Origin: Eledone cirrhosa
Lineage: Eukaryota; Mollusca; Cephalopoda; Octopoda; Eledonidae
Length of the DNA stretch: 64,000 nt
Direction: 5' to 3'
Assembly (NCBI GenBank): GCA_964016885.1
Contig: OZ024743.1
Span: 174,515,706 to 174,579,705, forward strand
Shown here one piece after another: positions 9,601 through 24,280 of this stretch; the stretch's first letter is position 1, and the number at the start of each line of letters is the position of its first letter. The notes beneath the pieces were generated by a model that had not been told where the DNA came from, did not search any database, and saw only the letters and a program-made list of their open reading frames with translations. A program made the position numbers and the translations under genes.

Positions 9601-12600
9601 GGTAGTCTTTGATATACTGTACCTGTTATATAGGATGTACGTAGTCTTTGATATACTGTACCTGTTATATGAGATGTAGGAAGTCTTTGATATACTGTAC
9701 CTGTTATATAGGATGTAGGTAGTCTTTGATATACTGTACCTGTTATATGAGATGTAGGAAGTTTTTGATATACTGTACCTGTTATATAGGATGTAGGTAG
9801 TCTTTGATATACTGTACCTGTTATATAGGATGTAGGTAGTCTTTGATATACTGTACCTGTTTAATAGGATGTAGGTAGTCTTTGATATACTGTACCTGTT
9901 ATATAGGATGTAGGTAGTCTTTGATATACTGTACCTGTTACATAGGATGTAGGTAGTCTTTGATATACTGTACCTGTTATATAGGATGTATGTAGTCTTT
10001 GGTATACTGTACCTGTTACATAGGATGTAGGTAGTCTTTGATATACTGTACCTGTTATATAGGATGTAGGTAGTCTTTGATATACTGTACCTGTTATATA
10101 GGATGTAGGTAGTATTTGATATACTGTATCTGTTATATAGGATGTAGGTAGTCTTTGATATACTGTACCTGTTATATAGGATGTAGGTAGTCTTTGATAT
10201 ACTGTACATGTTAAATAGGATGTAGGTAGTCTTTGATATACTGTACCTGTTATATAGGATGTAGGTAGTCTTTGATATACTGTACCTGTTATATAGGATG
10301 TAGGTAGTCTTTGATATACTGTACCTGTTATATAGGATGTAGGTAATGTTTGATATACTGTACCTGTTATATAGGATGTAGGTAGTCTTTGATATACTGT
10401 ACCTGTTATATATGATGTAGGTAGTCTTTGATATACTGTACCTGTTACATAGGATGTAGGTAGTCTTTGATATACTGTACCTGTTATATAGGATGTATGT
10501 AGTCTTTGGTATACTGTACCTGTTACATAGGATGTAGGTAGTCTTTGATATACTGTACCTGTTATATAGGATGTAGGTAGTCTTTGATATACTGTACCTA
10601 TTATATAGGATGTAGGTAGTCTTTGATATACTGTACCTGTTACATAGGATGTAGGTAGTCTTTGATATACTGTACCTGTTATATAGGATGTAGGTAGTCT
10701 TTGATATACTGTACCTGTTACATAGGATGTAGGTAGTCTTTGATATACTGTACCTGTTATATAGGATGTATGTAGTCTTTGGTATACTGTACCTGTTACA
10801 TAGGATGTAGGTAGTCTTTGATATACTGTACCTGTTATATAGGATGTAGGTAGTCTTTGATATACTGTAACTATTATATAGGATGTAGGTAGTCTTTGAT
10901 ATACTGTACCTGCTATATAGGATGTAGGTAGTCTTTGATATACTCTACCTGTTATATGAGATGTAGGAAGTCTTTGATATACTCTACCTGTTATATAGGA
11001 TGTAGGTAGTCTTTGATATACTGTACCTGTTATATAGGATGTAGGTAGTCTGTGATATACTGTACCTGTTATATAGGATGTACGTAGTCTTTGATATGCT
11101 GTACCTGTTATATGAGATGTAGGAAGTCTTTGATATACTCTACCTGTTATATAGGATGTAGGTAGTCTTTGATATACTGTACCTGTTATATAGGATGTAG
11201 GTAGTCTTTGATATACTGTACCTGTTATATAGGATGTAGGTAGTCTTTGATATACTGTACCTGTTATATAGGATGTATGTAGTCTTTGGTATACTGTACC
11301 TGTTACATAGGATGTAGGTAGTCTTTGATATACTGTACCTGTTATATAGGATGTAGGTAGTCTTTGATATACTGTACCTGTTATATAGGATGTAGGTAGT
11401 ATTTGATATACTGTACCTGTTATATAGGATGTAGGTAGTCTTTGATATACTGTACCTGTTATATAGGATGTAGGTAGTCTTTGATATACTGTACATGTTA
11501 AATAGGATGTAGGTAGTCTTTGATATACTGTACCTGTTATATAGGATGTAGGTAGTCTTTGATATACTGTACCTGTTATATAGGATGTAGGTAGTGTTTG
11601 ATATACTGTACCTGTTATATAGGATGTAGGTAGTCTTTGATATACTGTACCTGTTATATATGATGTAGGTAGTCTTTGATATACTGTACCTGTTACATAG
11701 GATGTAGGTAGTCTTTGATATACTGTACCTGTTATATAGGATGTATGTAGTCTTTGGTATACTGTACCTGTTACATAGGATGTAGGTAGTCTTTGATATA
11801 CTGTACCTGTTATATAGGATGTATGTAGTCTTTGATATACTGTACCTATTATATAGGATGTAGGTAGTCTTTGATATACTGTACCTGTTACATAGGATGT
11901 AGGTAGTCTTTGATATACTGTACCTGTTATATAGGATGTAGGTAGTCTTTGATATACTGTACCTGTTACATAGGATGTAGGTAGTCTTTGATATACTGTA
12001 CCTGTTATATAGGATGTATGTAGTCTTTGGTATACTGTACCTGTTACATAGGATGTAGGTAGTCTTTGATATACTGTACCTGTTATATAGGATGTAGGTA
12101 GTCTTTGATATACTGTAACTATTATATAGGATGTAGGTAGTCTTTGATATACTGTACCTGCTATATAGGATGTAGGTAGTCTTTGATATACTGTACCTGT
12201 TATATAGGATGTAGGTAGTCTTTGATATACTGTACCTGTTACATAGGATGTAGGTAGTCTTTGATATACTGTACCTGTTATATAGGATGTATGTAGTCTT
12301 TGGTATACTGTACCTGTTACATAGGATGTAGGCAGTCTTTGATATACTGTACCTGTTATATAGGATGTAGGTAGTCTTTGATATACTGTACCTGTTATAT
12401 AGGATGTAGGTAGTCTTTGATATACTGTACCTGTTATATAGGATGTAGGTAGTCTTTGATATACTGTACCTGTTATATAGGATGTAGGTAGTCTTTGATA
12501 TACTGTACATGTTAAATAGGATGTAGGTAGTCTTTGATATACTGTACCTGTTATATACGATGTAGGTAGTCTTTGATATACTGTACCTGTTACATAGGAT

Positions 12601-15600
12601 GTAGGTAGTCTTTGATATACTGTACCTGTTATATAGGATGTATGTAGTCTTTGGTATACTGTACCTGTTACATAGGATGTAGGCAGTCTTTGATATACTG
12701 TACCTGTTATATAGGATGTAGGTAGTCTTTGATATACTGTACCTGTTATATAGGATGTAGGTAGTCTTTGATATACTGTACCTGTTATATAGGATGTAGG
12801 TAGTCTTTGATATACTGTACCTGTTATATAGGATGTAGGTAGTCTTTGATATACTGTACATGTTAAATAGGATGTAGGTAGTCTTTGATATACTGTACCT
12901 GTTATATAGGATGTAGGTAGTCTTTGATATACTGTACCTGTTATATAGGATGTAGGTAGTCTTTGATATACTGTACCTGTTATATAGGATGTAGGTAGTC
13001 TTTGATATACTGTACCTGTTATATAGGATGTAGGTAGTCTTTGATATACTGTACCTGTTATATAGGATGTAGGTAGTCTTTGATATACTGTACCTGTTAT
13101 ATAGGATGTAGGTAGTCTTTGAAATACTGTACCTATTATATGAGATGTAGGAAGTTTTTGATATACTGTACCTGTTATATAGGATGTAGGTAGTCTTTGA
13201 TATACTGTACCTGTTATATAGGATGTAGGTAGTCTTTGATATACTGTACCTGTTAAATAGGATGTAGGTAGTCTTTGATATACTGTACCTGTTATATAGG
13301 ATGTAGGTAGTCTTTGATATACTGTACCTGTTACATAGGATGTAGGTAGTCTTTGATATACTGTAGCTGTTATATAGGATGTAGGTAGTCTTTGATATAC
13401 TGTACCTGTTATATAGGATGTAGGTAGTCTTTGATATACTGTACCTGTTATATAGGATGTAGGTAGTCTTTGATATACTGTACCTGTTATATAGGATGTA
13501 GGAAGTCTTTGATATACTTTACCTGTTATATAGGATGTAGGTAGTCTTTGATATACTGTACCTGTTATATAGGATGTAGGTAGTCTTTGATATACTGTAC
13601 CTGTTATATAGGATGTAGGTAGTCTTTGATATACTGTACCTGTTATATAGGATGTAGGTAGTCTTTGATATACTGTACCTGTTATATAGGATGTAGGTAG
13701 TCTTTGATATACTGTACCTGTTATATAGGATGTAGGTAGTCTTTGATATACTGTACCTGCTATATAGGATGTAGGTAGTCTTTGATATACTGTACCTGTT
13801 ATATAGGATGTAGGTAGTCTTTGATATACTGTACCTGTTATATAGGATGTAGGTAGTCTTTGATATACTGTACCTGTTATATAGGATGTAGGTAGTCTTT
13901 GATATACTGTACCTGTTATATAGGATGTAGGTAGTCTTTGATATACTGTACCTGTTATATGAGATGTAGGAAGTCTTTGATATACTGTACCTGTTATATA
14001 GGATGTAGGTAGTCTTTGATATACTGTACCTGTTATATGAGATGTAGGAAGTTTTTGATATACTGTACCTGTTATATAGGATGTAGGTAGTCTTTGATAT
14101 ACTGTACCTGTTATATAGGATGTAGGTAGTCTTTGATATACTGTACCTGTTAAATAGGATGTAGGTAGTCTTTGATATACTGTACCTGTCATATAGGATG
14201 TAGGTAGTCTTTGATATACTGTACCTGTTACATAGGATGTAGGTAGTCTTTGATATACTGTACCTGTTATATAGGATGTATGTAGTCTTTGGTATACTGT
14301 ACCTGTTACATAGGATGTAGGTAGTCTTTGATATACTGTACCTGTTATATAGGATGTAGGTAGTCTTTGATATACTGTACCTGTTATATAGGATGTAGGT
14401 AGTATTTGATATACTGTACCTGTTATATAGGATGTAGGTAGTCTTTGATATACTGTACCTGTTATATAGGATGTCGGTAGTCTTTGATATACTGTACATG
14501 TTAAATAGGATGTAGGTAGTCTTTGATATACTGTACCTGTTATATAGGATGTAGGTAGTCTTTGATATACTGTACCTGTTATATAGGATGTAGGTAGTCT
14601 TTGATATACTGTACCTGTTATATAGGATGTAGGTAGTGTTTGATATAGTGTACCTGTTATATAGGATGTAGGTAGTCTTTGATATACTGTACCTGTTATA
14701 TATGATGTAGGTAGTCTTTGATATACTGTACCTGTTACATAGGATGTAGGTAGTCTTTGATATACTGTACCTGTTATATAGGATGTATGTAGTCTTTGGT
14801 ATACTGTACCTGTTACATAGGATGTAGGTAGTCTTTGATATACTGTACCTGTTATATAGGATGTAGGTAGTCTTTGATATACTGTACCTATTATATAGGA
14901 TGTAGGTAGTCTTTGATATACTGTACCTGTTACATAGGATGTAGGTAGTCTTTGATATACTGTACCTGTTATATAGGATGTAGGTAGTCTTTGATATACT
15001 GTACCTGTTACATAGGATGTAGGTAGTCTTTGATATACTGTACCTGTTATATAGGATGTATGTAGTCTTTGGTATACTGTACCTGTTACATAGGATGTAG
15101 GTAGTCTTTGATATACTGTACCTGTTATATAGGATGTAGGTAGTCTTTGATATACTGTAACTATTATATAGGATGTAGGTAGTCTTTGATATACTGTACC
15201 TGCTATATAGGATGTAGGTAGTCTTTGATATACTGTACCTGTTATATAGGATGTAGGTAGTCTTTGATATACTGTACCTGTTACATAGGATGTAGGTAGT
15301 CTTTGATATACTGTACCTGTTATATAGGATGTATGTAGTCTTTGGTATTCTGTACCTGTTACATAGGATGTAGGCAGTCTTTGATATACTGTACCTGTTA
15401 TATAGGATGTAGGTAGTCTTTGATATACTGTACCTGTTATATAGGATGTAGGTAGTCTTTGATATACTGTACCTGTTATATAGGATGTAGGTAGTCTTTG
15501 ATATACTGTACCTGTTATATAGGATGTAGGTAGTCTTTGATATACTGTACATGTTAAATAGGATGTAGGTAGTCTTTGATATACTGTACCTGTTATATAG

Positions 15601-17076
15601 GATGTAGGTAGTCTTTGATATACTGTACCTGTTATATAGGATGTAGGTAGTCTTTGATATACTGTACCTGTTATATAGGATGTAGGTAGTGTTTGATATA
15701 CTGTACCTGTTATATAGGATGTAGGTAGTCTTTGATATACTGTACCTGTTATATATGATGTAGGTAGTCTTTGATATACTGTACCTGTTACATAGGATGT
15801 AGGTAGTCTTTGATATACTGTACCTGTTATATAGGATGTATGTAGTCTTTGGTATACTGTACCTGTTACATAGGATGTAGGTAGTCTTTGATATACTGTA
15901 CCTGTTATATAGGATGTAGGTAGTCGTTGATATACTGTACCTGTTATATAGGATGTAAGTAGTCTTTGATATACTGTACCTGTTATATAGGATGTACGTA
16001 GTCTTTGATATGCTGTACCTGTTATATGAGATGTAGGAAGTCTTTGATATACTCTACCTGTTATATAGGATGTAGGTAGTCTTTGATATACTGTACCTGT
16101 TATATAGGATGCAGGAATTTTTTGATATACTGTACCTGTATTATAGGATGTAGGTAGTCTTTGATATACTGTACCTGTTATATAGGATGTAGGTAGTCTT
16201 TGATATACTGTACCTGTTATATAGGATGTAGGTAGTCTTTGATATACTGTACCTGTTACATAGGATGTAGGTAGACTTTGATATACTGTACCTGTTATAT
16301 AGGATGTAGGTAGTCTTTGATATACTGTACCTGTTATATAGGATGTAGGTAGTCTTTGATATACTGTACATGTTAAATAGGATGTAGGTAGTCTTTGATA
16401 TACTGTACCTGTTATATAGGATGTAGGTAGTCTTTGATATACTGTACCTGTTATATAGGATGTAGGTAGTCTTTGAAATACTGTACCTATTATATGAGAT
16501 GTAGGAAGTCTTTGATATACTGTACCTGTTATATAGGATGTAGGTAGTCTTTGATATACTGTACCTGTCATATAGGATGTAGGTAGTCTTTGATATACTG
16601 TACATGTTAAATAGGATGTAAGTAGTCGTTGATATACTGTACCTGTTATATAGGATGTAGGTAGTCTTTGATATACTGTACCTGTTATATAGGATGTAGG
16701 TAGTCTTTGATATACTGTACATGTTAAATAGGATGTAGGTAGTCTTTGATATACTGTACCTGTTATATAGGATGTAGGTAGTCTTTGATATACTGTACCT
16801 GTTATATAGGATGTAGGTAGTCTTTGATATACTGTACCTGTTATATAGGATGTAGGTAGTGTTTGATATACTGTACCTGTTATATAGGATGTAGGTAGTC
16901 TTTGATATACTGTACCTGTTATATATGATGTAGGTAGTCTTTGATATACTGTACCTGTTACATAGGATGTAGGTAGTCTTTGATATACTGTACCTGTTAT
17001 ATAGGATGTATGTAGTCTTTGGTATACTGTACCTGTTACATAGGATGTAGGTAGTCTTTGATATACTGTACCTGTT

Positions 17077-17114
17077 ATATAGGATGTAGGTAGTTTTGAT
17101 ATACTGTACCTGTT
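17077..17114. repeat. 38-bp satellite unit, copy 1
   Basis: The unit reads TAGTTTTGAT where the standard has TAGTCTTTGAT, a loss of one base. Downstream units carry ACCTTTTATATAGG and then GAAATACTGTACCTATTATA. This copy lacks the GTCCTTGAT marker 346 bases upstream that later copies have. The loss moves one minus-strand open frame into the other. Confidence 0.95.
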
Positions 17115-19961
17115 ATATAGGATGTAGGTAGTCTTTGATATACTGTACCTTTTATATAGGATGTAGGTAGTCTTTGATATACTGTACCTGTTATATAGGA
17201 TGTAGGTAGTCTTTGAAATACTGTACCTATTATATGAGATGTAGGAAGTCTTTGATATACTGTACCTGTTATATAGGATGTAGGTAGTCTTTGATATACT
17301 GTACCTGTTAAATAGGATGTAGGTAGTCTTTGATATACTGTACCTGTTATATAGGATGTAGGTAGTCTTTGATATACTGTACCTGTTACATAGGATGTAG
17401 GTAGTCTTTGATATACTGTACCTGTTATATAGGATGTAGGTAGTCTTTGATATACTGTACCTGTTATATAGGATGTAGGTAGTGTTTGATATACTGTACC
17501 TGTTACATAGGATGTATATAGTCTTTGATATACTGTACCTGTTATATAGGATGCAGGTAGTCTTTGATATACTGTACCTGTTATATAGGATGTAGGTAGT
17601 CTTTGATATACTGTACCTGTTATATAGGATGTAGGTAGTCTTTGATATACTGTACCTGTTATATAGGATGTAGGTAGTCTTTGATATACTGTATCTGTTA
17701 CATAGGATGTAGGTAGTCTTTGATATACTGTACCTGTTATATATGATGTAGGTAGTCTTTGATATACTGTACCTATTATATAGGATGTAGGTAGTCTTTG
17801 ATATACTGTACCTGTTACATAGGATGTAGGTAGTCTTTGATATACTGTACCTGTTATATAGGATGTAGGTAGTCTTTGATATACTGTACCTGTTACATAG
17901 GATGTAGGTAGTCTTTGATATACTGTACCTGTTATATAGGATGTATGTAGTCTTTGGTATACTGTACCTGTTACATAGGATGTAGGTAGTCTTTGATATA
18001 CTGTACCTGTTATATAGGATGTAGGTAGTCTTTGATATACTGTAACTATTATATAGGATGTAGGTAGTCTTTGATATACTGTACCTGCTATATAGGATGT
18101 AGGTAGTCTTTGATATACTGTACCTGTTATATAGGATGTAGGTAGTCTTTGATATACTGTACCTGTTACATAGGATGTAGGTAGTCTTTGATATACTGTA
18201 CCTGTTATATAGGATGTATGTAGTCTTTGGTATTCTGTACCTGTTACATAGGATGTAGGCAGTCTTTGATATACTGTACCTGTTATATAGGATGTAGGTA
18301 GTCTTTGATATACTGTACCTGTTATATAGGATGTAGGTAGTCTTTGATATACTGTACCTGTTATATAGGATGTAGGTAGTCTTTGATATACTGTACCTGT
18401 TATATAGGATGTAGGTAGTCTTTGATATACTGTACATGTTAAATAGGATGTAGGTAGTCTTTGATATACTGTACCTGTTATATAGGATGTAGGTAGTCTT
18501 TGATATACTGTACCTGTTATATAGGATGTAGGTAGTCTTTGATATACTGTACCTGTTATATAGGATGTAGGTAGTGTTTGATATACTGTACCTGTTATAT
18601 AGGATGTAGGTAGTCTTTGATATACTGTACCTGTTATATATGATGTAGGTAGTCTTTGATATACTGTACCTGTTACATAGGATGTAGGTAGTCTTTGATA
18701 TACTGTACCTGTTATATAGGATGTATGTAGTCTTTGGTATACTGTACCTGTTACATAGGATGTAGGTAGTCTTTGATATACTGTACCTGTTATATAGGAT
18801 GTAGGTAGTCGTTGATATACTGTACCTGTTATATAGGATGTAAGTAGTCTTTGATATACTGTACCTGTTATATAGGATGTACGTAGTCTTTGATATGCTG
18901 TACCTGTTATATGAGATGTAGGAAGTCTTTGATATACTCTACCTGTTATATAGGATGTAGGTAGTCTTTGATATACTGTACCTGTTATATAGGATGTAGG
19001 AATTTTTTGATATACTGTACCTGTATTATAGGATGTAGGTAGTCTTTGATATACTGTACCTGTTATATAGGATGTAGGTAGTCTTTGATATACTGTACCT
19101 GTTATATAGGATGTAGGTAGTCTTTGATATACTGTACCTGTTACATAGGATGTAGGTAGACTTTGATATACTGTACCTGTTATATAGGATGTAGGTAGTC
19201 TTTGATATACTGTACCTGTTATATAGGATGTAGGTAGTCTTTGATATACTGTACATGTTAAATAGGATGTAGGTAGTCTTTGATATACTGTACCTGTTAT
19301 ATAGGATGTAGGTAGTCTTTGATATACTGTACCTGTTATATAGGATGTAGGTAGTCTTTGAAATACTGTACCTATTATATGAGATGTAGGAAGTCTTTGA
19401 TATACTGTACCTGTTATATAGGATGTAGGTAGTCTTTGATATACTGTACCTGTCATATAGGATGTAGGTAGTCTTTGATATACTGTACATGTTAAATAGG
19501 ATGTAAGTAGTCGTTGATATACTGTACCTGTTATATAGGATGTAGGTAGTCTTTGATATACTGTACCTGTTATATAGGATGTAGGTAGTCTTTGATATAC
19601 TGTACATGTTAAATAGGATGTAGGTAGTCTTTGATATACTGTACCTGTTATATAGGATGTAGGTAGTCTTTGATATACTGTACCTGTTATATAGGATGTA
19701 GGTAGTCTTTGATATACTGTACCTGTTATATAGGATGTAGGTAGTGTTTGATATACTGTACCTGTTATATAGGATGTAGGTAGTCTTTGATATACTGTAC
19801 CTGTTATATATGATGTAGGTAGTCTTTGATATACTGTACCTGTTACATAGGATGTAGGTAGTCTTTGATATACTGTACCTGTTATATAGGATGTATGTAG
19901 TCTTTGGTATACTGTACCTGTTACATAGGATGTAGGTAGTCTTTGATATACTGTACCTGTT

Positions 19962-19999
19962 ATATAGGATGTAGGTAGTTTTGATATACTGTACCTGTT
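19962..19999. repeat. 38-bp satellite unit, copy 2
   Basis: Same one-base loss and same downstream variants as copy 1, 2,885 bases away. It too lacks the upstream GTCCTTGAT marker. Confidence 0.95.
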
Positions 20000-22900
20000 A
20001 TATAGGATGTAGGTAGTCTTTGATATACTGTACCTTTTATATAGGATGTAGGTAGTCTTTGATATACTGTACCTGTTATATAGGATGTAGGTAGTCTTTG
20101 AAATACTGTACCTATTATATGAGATGTAGGAAGTCTTTGATATACTGTACCTGTTATATAGGATGTAGGTAGTCTTTGATATACTGTACCTGTTAAATAG
20201 GATGTAGGTAGTCTTTGATATACTGTACCTGTTATATAGGATGTAGGTAGTCTTTGATATACTGTACCTGTTACATAGGATGTAGGTAGTCTTTGATATA
20301 CTGTACCTGTTACATAGGATGTAGGTAGTCTTTGATATACTGTACCTGTTATATAGGATGTAGGTAGTCTTTGATATACTGTACCTGTTATATAGGATGT
20401 AGGTAGTGTTTGATATACTGTACCTGTTACATAGGATGTATATAGTCTTTGATATACTGTACCTGTTATATAGGATGTAGGTAGTCTTTGATATACTGTA
20501 CCTGTTATATAGGATGTAGGTAGTCTTTGATATACTGTACCTGTTATATAGGATGTAGGTAGTCTTTGATATACTGTACCTGTTATATAGGATGTAGGTA
20601 GTCTTTGATATACTGTATCTGTTACATAGGATGTAGGTAGTCTTTGATATACTGTACCTGTTATATATGATGTAGGTAGTCTTTGATATACTGTACCTGT
20701 TATATAGTATGTAGGTAGTCTTTGATATACTGTACCTGTTATATAGGATGTAGGTAGTCTTTGATATACTGTACCTGTTATATAGGATGTAGGTAGTCTT
20801 TGATATACTGTACCTGTTATATAGGATGTAGGTAGTCTTTGATATACTGTACCTGTTATATAGGATGTAGGTAGTCTTTGATATACTGTACCTGTTATAT
20901 AGGATGTACGTAGTCTTTGATATACTGTACCTGTTATATGAGATGTAGGAAGTCTTTGATATACTCTACCTGTTATATAGGATGTAGGTAGTCTTTGATA
21001 TACTGTACCTGTTATATAGGATGTAGGTAGTCTTTGATATACTGTACCTGTTATATAGGATGTAGGTAGTCTTTGATATACTGTACCTGTTATATAGGAT
21101 GTAGGTAGTCTTTGATATACTGTACCTGTTATATAGGATGTAGGTAGTCTTTGATATACTGTACCTGTTATATAGGATGTAGGTAGTCTTTGATATACTG
21201 TACCTGTTATATAGGATGTAGGTAGTCTTTGATATACTGTACCTGTTATATAGGATGTACGTAGTCTTTGATATACTCTACCTGTTATATGAGATGTAGG
21301 AAGTCTTTGATATACTCTACCTGTTATATAGGATGTAGGTAGTCTTTGATATACTCTACCTGTTATATAGGATGTAGGTAGTCTTTGATATACTGTACCT
21401 GTTATATAGGATGTAGGTAGTCTTTGATATACTGTACCTGTTATATAGGATGTAGGTAGTCTTTGATATACTGTACCTGTTATATAGGATGTAGGTAGTC
21501 TTTGATATACTGTACCTGTTATATAGGATGTAGGTAGTCTTTGAAATACTGTACTTATTATATGAGATGTAGGAAGTCTTTGATATACTGTACCTGTTAT
21601 ATAGAATGTATGTAGTCTTTGGTATACCGTACCTGTTACATAGGATGTAGGTAGTCTTTGATATACTGTACCTGTTATATAGGATGTAGGTAGTCTTTGA
21701 TATACTGTACCTGTTATATAGGATGTAGGTAGTCTTTGATATACTGTACCTATTATATAGGATGTAGGTAGTCTTTGATATACTGTACCTGTTATATAGG
21801 ATGTAGGTAGTCTTTGATATACTGTACCTGTTATATAGGATGTAGGTAGTCTTTGATATACTGTACCTGTTATATAGGATGTAGGTAGTCTTTGATATAC
21901 TGTACCTGTTACATAGGATGTAGGTAGTCTTTGATATACTGTACCTGTTATATAGGATGTAGGTAGTCTTTGATATACTGTACCTGTTATATAGGATGTA
22001 GGTAGTCTTTGATATACTGTACCTGTTATATAGGATGTAGGTAGTCTTTGATATACTGTACCTGTTATATAGGATGTAGGTAGTCTTTGATATACTGTAC
22101 CTATTATATGAGATGTAGGAAGTCTTTGATATACTGTACCTGTTATATAGGATGTAGGTAGTCTTTGATATACTCTACCTGTTATATAGGATGTAGGTAG
22201 TCTTTGATATACTGTACCTGTTATATAGGATGTAGGTAGTCTTTGATATACTGTACCTGTTATATAGGATGTAGGTAGTCTTTGATATACTGTACCTGTT
22301 ATATAGGATGTAGGTAGTCTTTGATATACTGTACCTGTTATATAGGATGTAGGTAGTCTTTGAAATACTGTACTTATTATATGAGATGTAGGAAGTCTTT
22401 GATATACTGTACCTGTTATATAGAATGTATGTAGTCTTTGGTATACCGTACCTGTTACATAGGATGTAGGTAGTCTTTGATATACTGTACCTGTTATATA
22501 GGATGTAGGTAGTCTTTGATATACTGTACCTGTTATATAGGATGTAGGTAGTCTTTGATATACTGTACCTATTATATAGGATGTAGGTAGTCTTTGATAT
22601 ACTGTACCTGTTATATAGGATGTAGGTAGTCTTTGATATACTGTACCTGTTATATAGGATGTAGGTAGTCTTTGATATACTGTACCTGTTATATAGGATG
22701 TAGGTAGTCTTTGATATACTGTACCTGTTACATAGGATGTAGGTAGTCTTTGATATACTGTACCTGTTATATAGGATGTAGGTAGTCTTTGATATACTGT
22801 ACCTGTTATATAGGATGTAGGTAGTCTTTGATATACTGTACCTGTTATATAGGATGTAGGTAGTCTTTGATATACTGTACCTGTTATATAGGATGTAGGT

Positions 22901-24280
22901 AGTCTTTGATATACTGTACCTATTATATGAGATGTAGGAAGTCTTTGATATACTGTACCTGTTATATAGGATGTAGGTAGTCTTTGATATACTGTACCTG
23001 TTATACAGGATGTAGGTAGTCTTTGATATACTGTACCTGTTAAATAGGATGTAGGTAGTCTTTGATATACTGTACCTGTTATATAGGATGTAGGTAGTCT
23101 TTGATATACTGTACCTGTTATATAGGATGTAGGTAGTCTTTGATATACTGTACCTGTTATATAGGATGTAGGTAGTCTTTGATATACTGTACCTGTTATA
23201 TATGATGTAGGTAGTCTTTGATATACTGTACCTGTTATATAGGATGTATGTAGTCTTTGATATACTGTACCTGTTATATAGGATGTAGGTAGTCTTTGAT
23301 ATACTGTACCTGTTATATAGGATGTAGGTAGTGTTTGATATACTGTACCTGTTATATAGGATGTAGGTAGTCTTTGATATACTGTAACTATTATATAGGA
23401 TGTAGGTAGTCTTTGATATACTGTACCTGCTATATAGGATGTAGGTAGTCTTTGATATACTGTACCTGTTATATAGGATGTAGGTAGTCTTTGATATACT
23501 GTACCTGTTACATAGGATGTAGGTAGTCTTTGATATACTGTACCTGTTATATAGGATGTATGTAGTCTTTGGTATACTGTACCTGTTACATAGGATGTAG
23601 GCAGTCTTTGATATACTGTACCTGTTATATAGGATGTAGGTAGTCTTTGATATACTGTACCTGTTATATAGGATGTAGGTAGTCTTTGATATACTGTACC
23701 TGTTATATAGGATGTAGGTAGTCTTTGATATACTGTACCTGTTATATAGGATGTAGGTAGTCTTTGATATACTGTACATGTTAAATAGGATGTAGGTAGT
23801 CTTTGATATACTGTACCTGTTATATAGGATGTAGGTAGTCTTTGATATACTGTACCTGTTATATAGGATGTAGGTAGTCTTTGATATACTGTACCTGTTA
23901 TATAGGATGTAGGTAGTGTTTGATATACTGTACCTGTTATATAGGATGTAGGTAGTCTTTGATATACTGTACCTGTTATATATGATGTAGGTAGTCTTTG
24001 ATATACTGTACCTGTTACATAGGATGTAGGTAGTCTTTGATATACTGTACCTGTTATATAGGATGTATGTAGTCTTTGGTATACTGTACCTGTTACATAG
24101 GATGTAGGTAGTCTTTGATATACTGTACCTGTTATATAGGATGTAGGTAGTCTTTGATATACTGTACCTGTTATATAGGATGTAAGTAGTCTTTGATATA
24201 CTGTACCTGTTATATAGGATGTACGTAGTCTTTGATATGCTGTACCTGTTATATGAGATGTAGGAAGTCTTTGATATACT

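Larger units (their letters stand above)
14810..20700. repeat. Tandem segmental duplication with a 2,885-bp shift (74 units less one base)
   Basis: The stretches at 16141-16722 and 19026-19607 are identical in minus-strand translation, and the match extends left to about 14.8/17.7 kb. One visible difference is GATGCAGGAA near 16111 against GATGTAGGAA near 18996. To the right both copies reach a 38-bp unit (17077 and 19962) and then the same downstream variants. After about 20.3 kb an extra ACATAGG unit in the right copy changes the shift to 2,924 bases. Ends are approximate. Confidence 0.8.

Noticed and set aside
9861..18437. Apparent 2,858-codon minus-strand ORF, and the similar long ORFs at 2446-8213, 19960-24603, 25341-30803, 48736-55524 and 56262-63440, as a giant repetitive protein
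   Set aside because: They are explained by a 39-base unit with no stop in two overlapping minus-strand frames. Both frames are open at once, the reading switches frame at 38-bp units, and no domain, signal peptide or start context is present.
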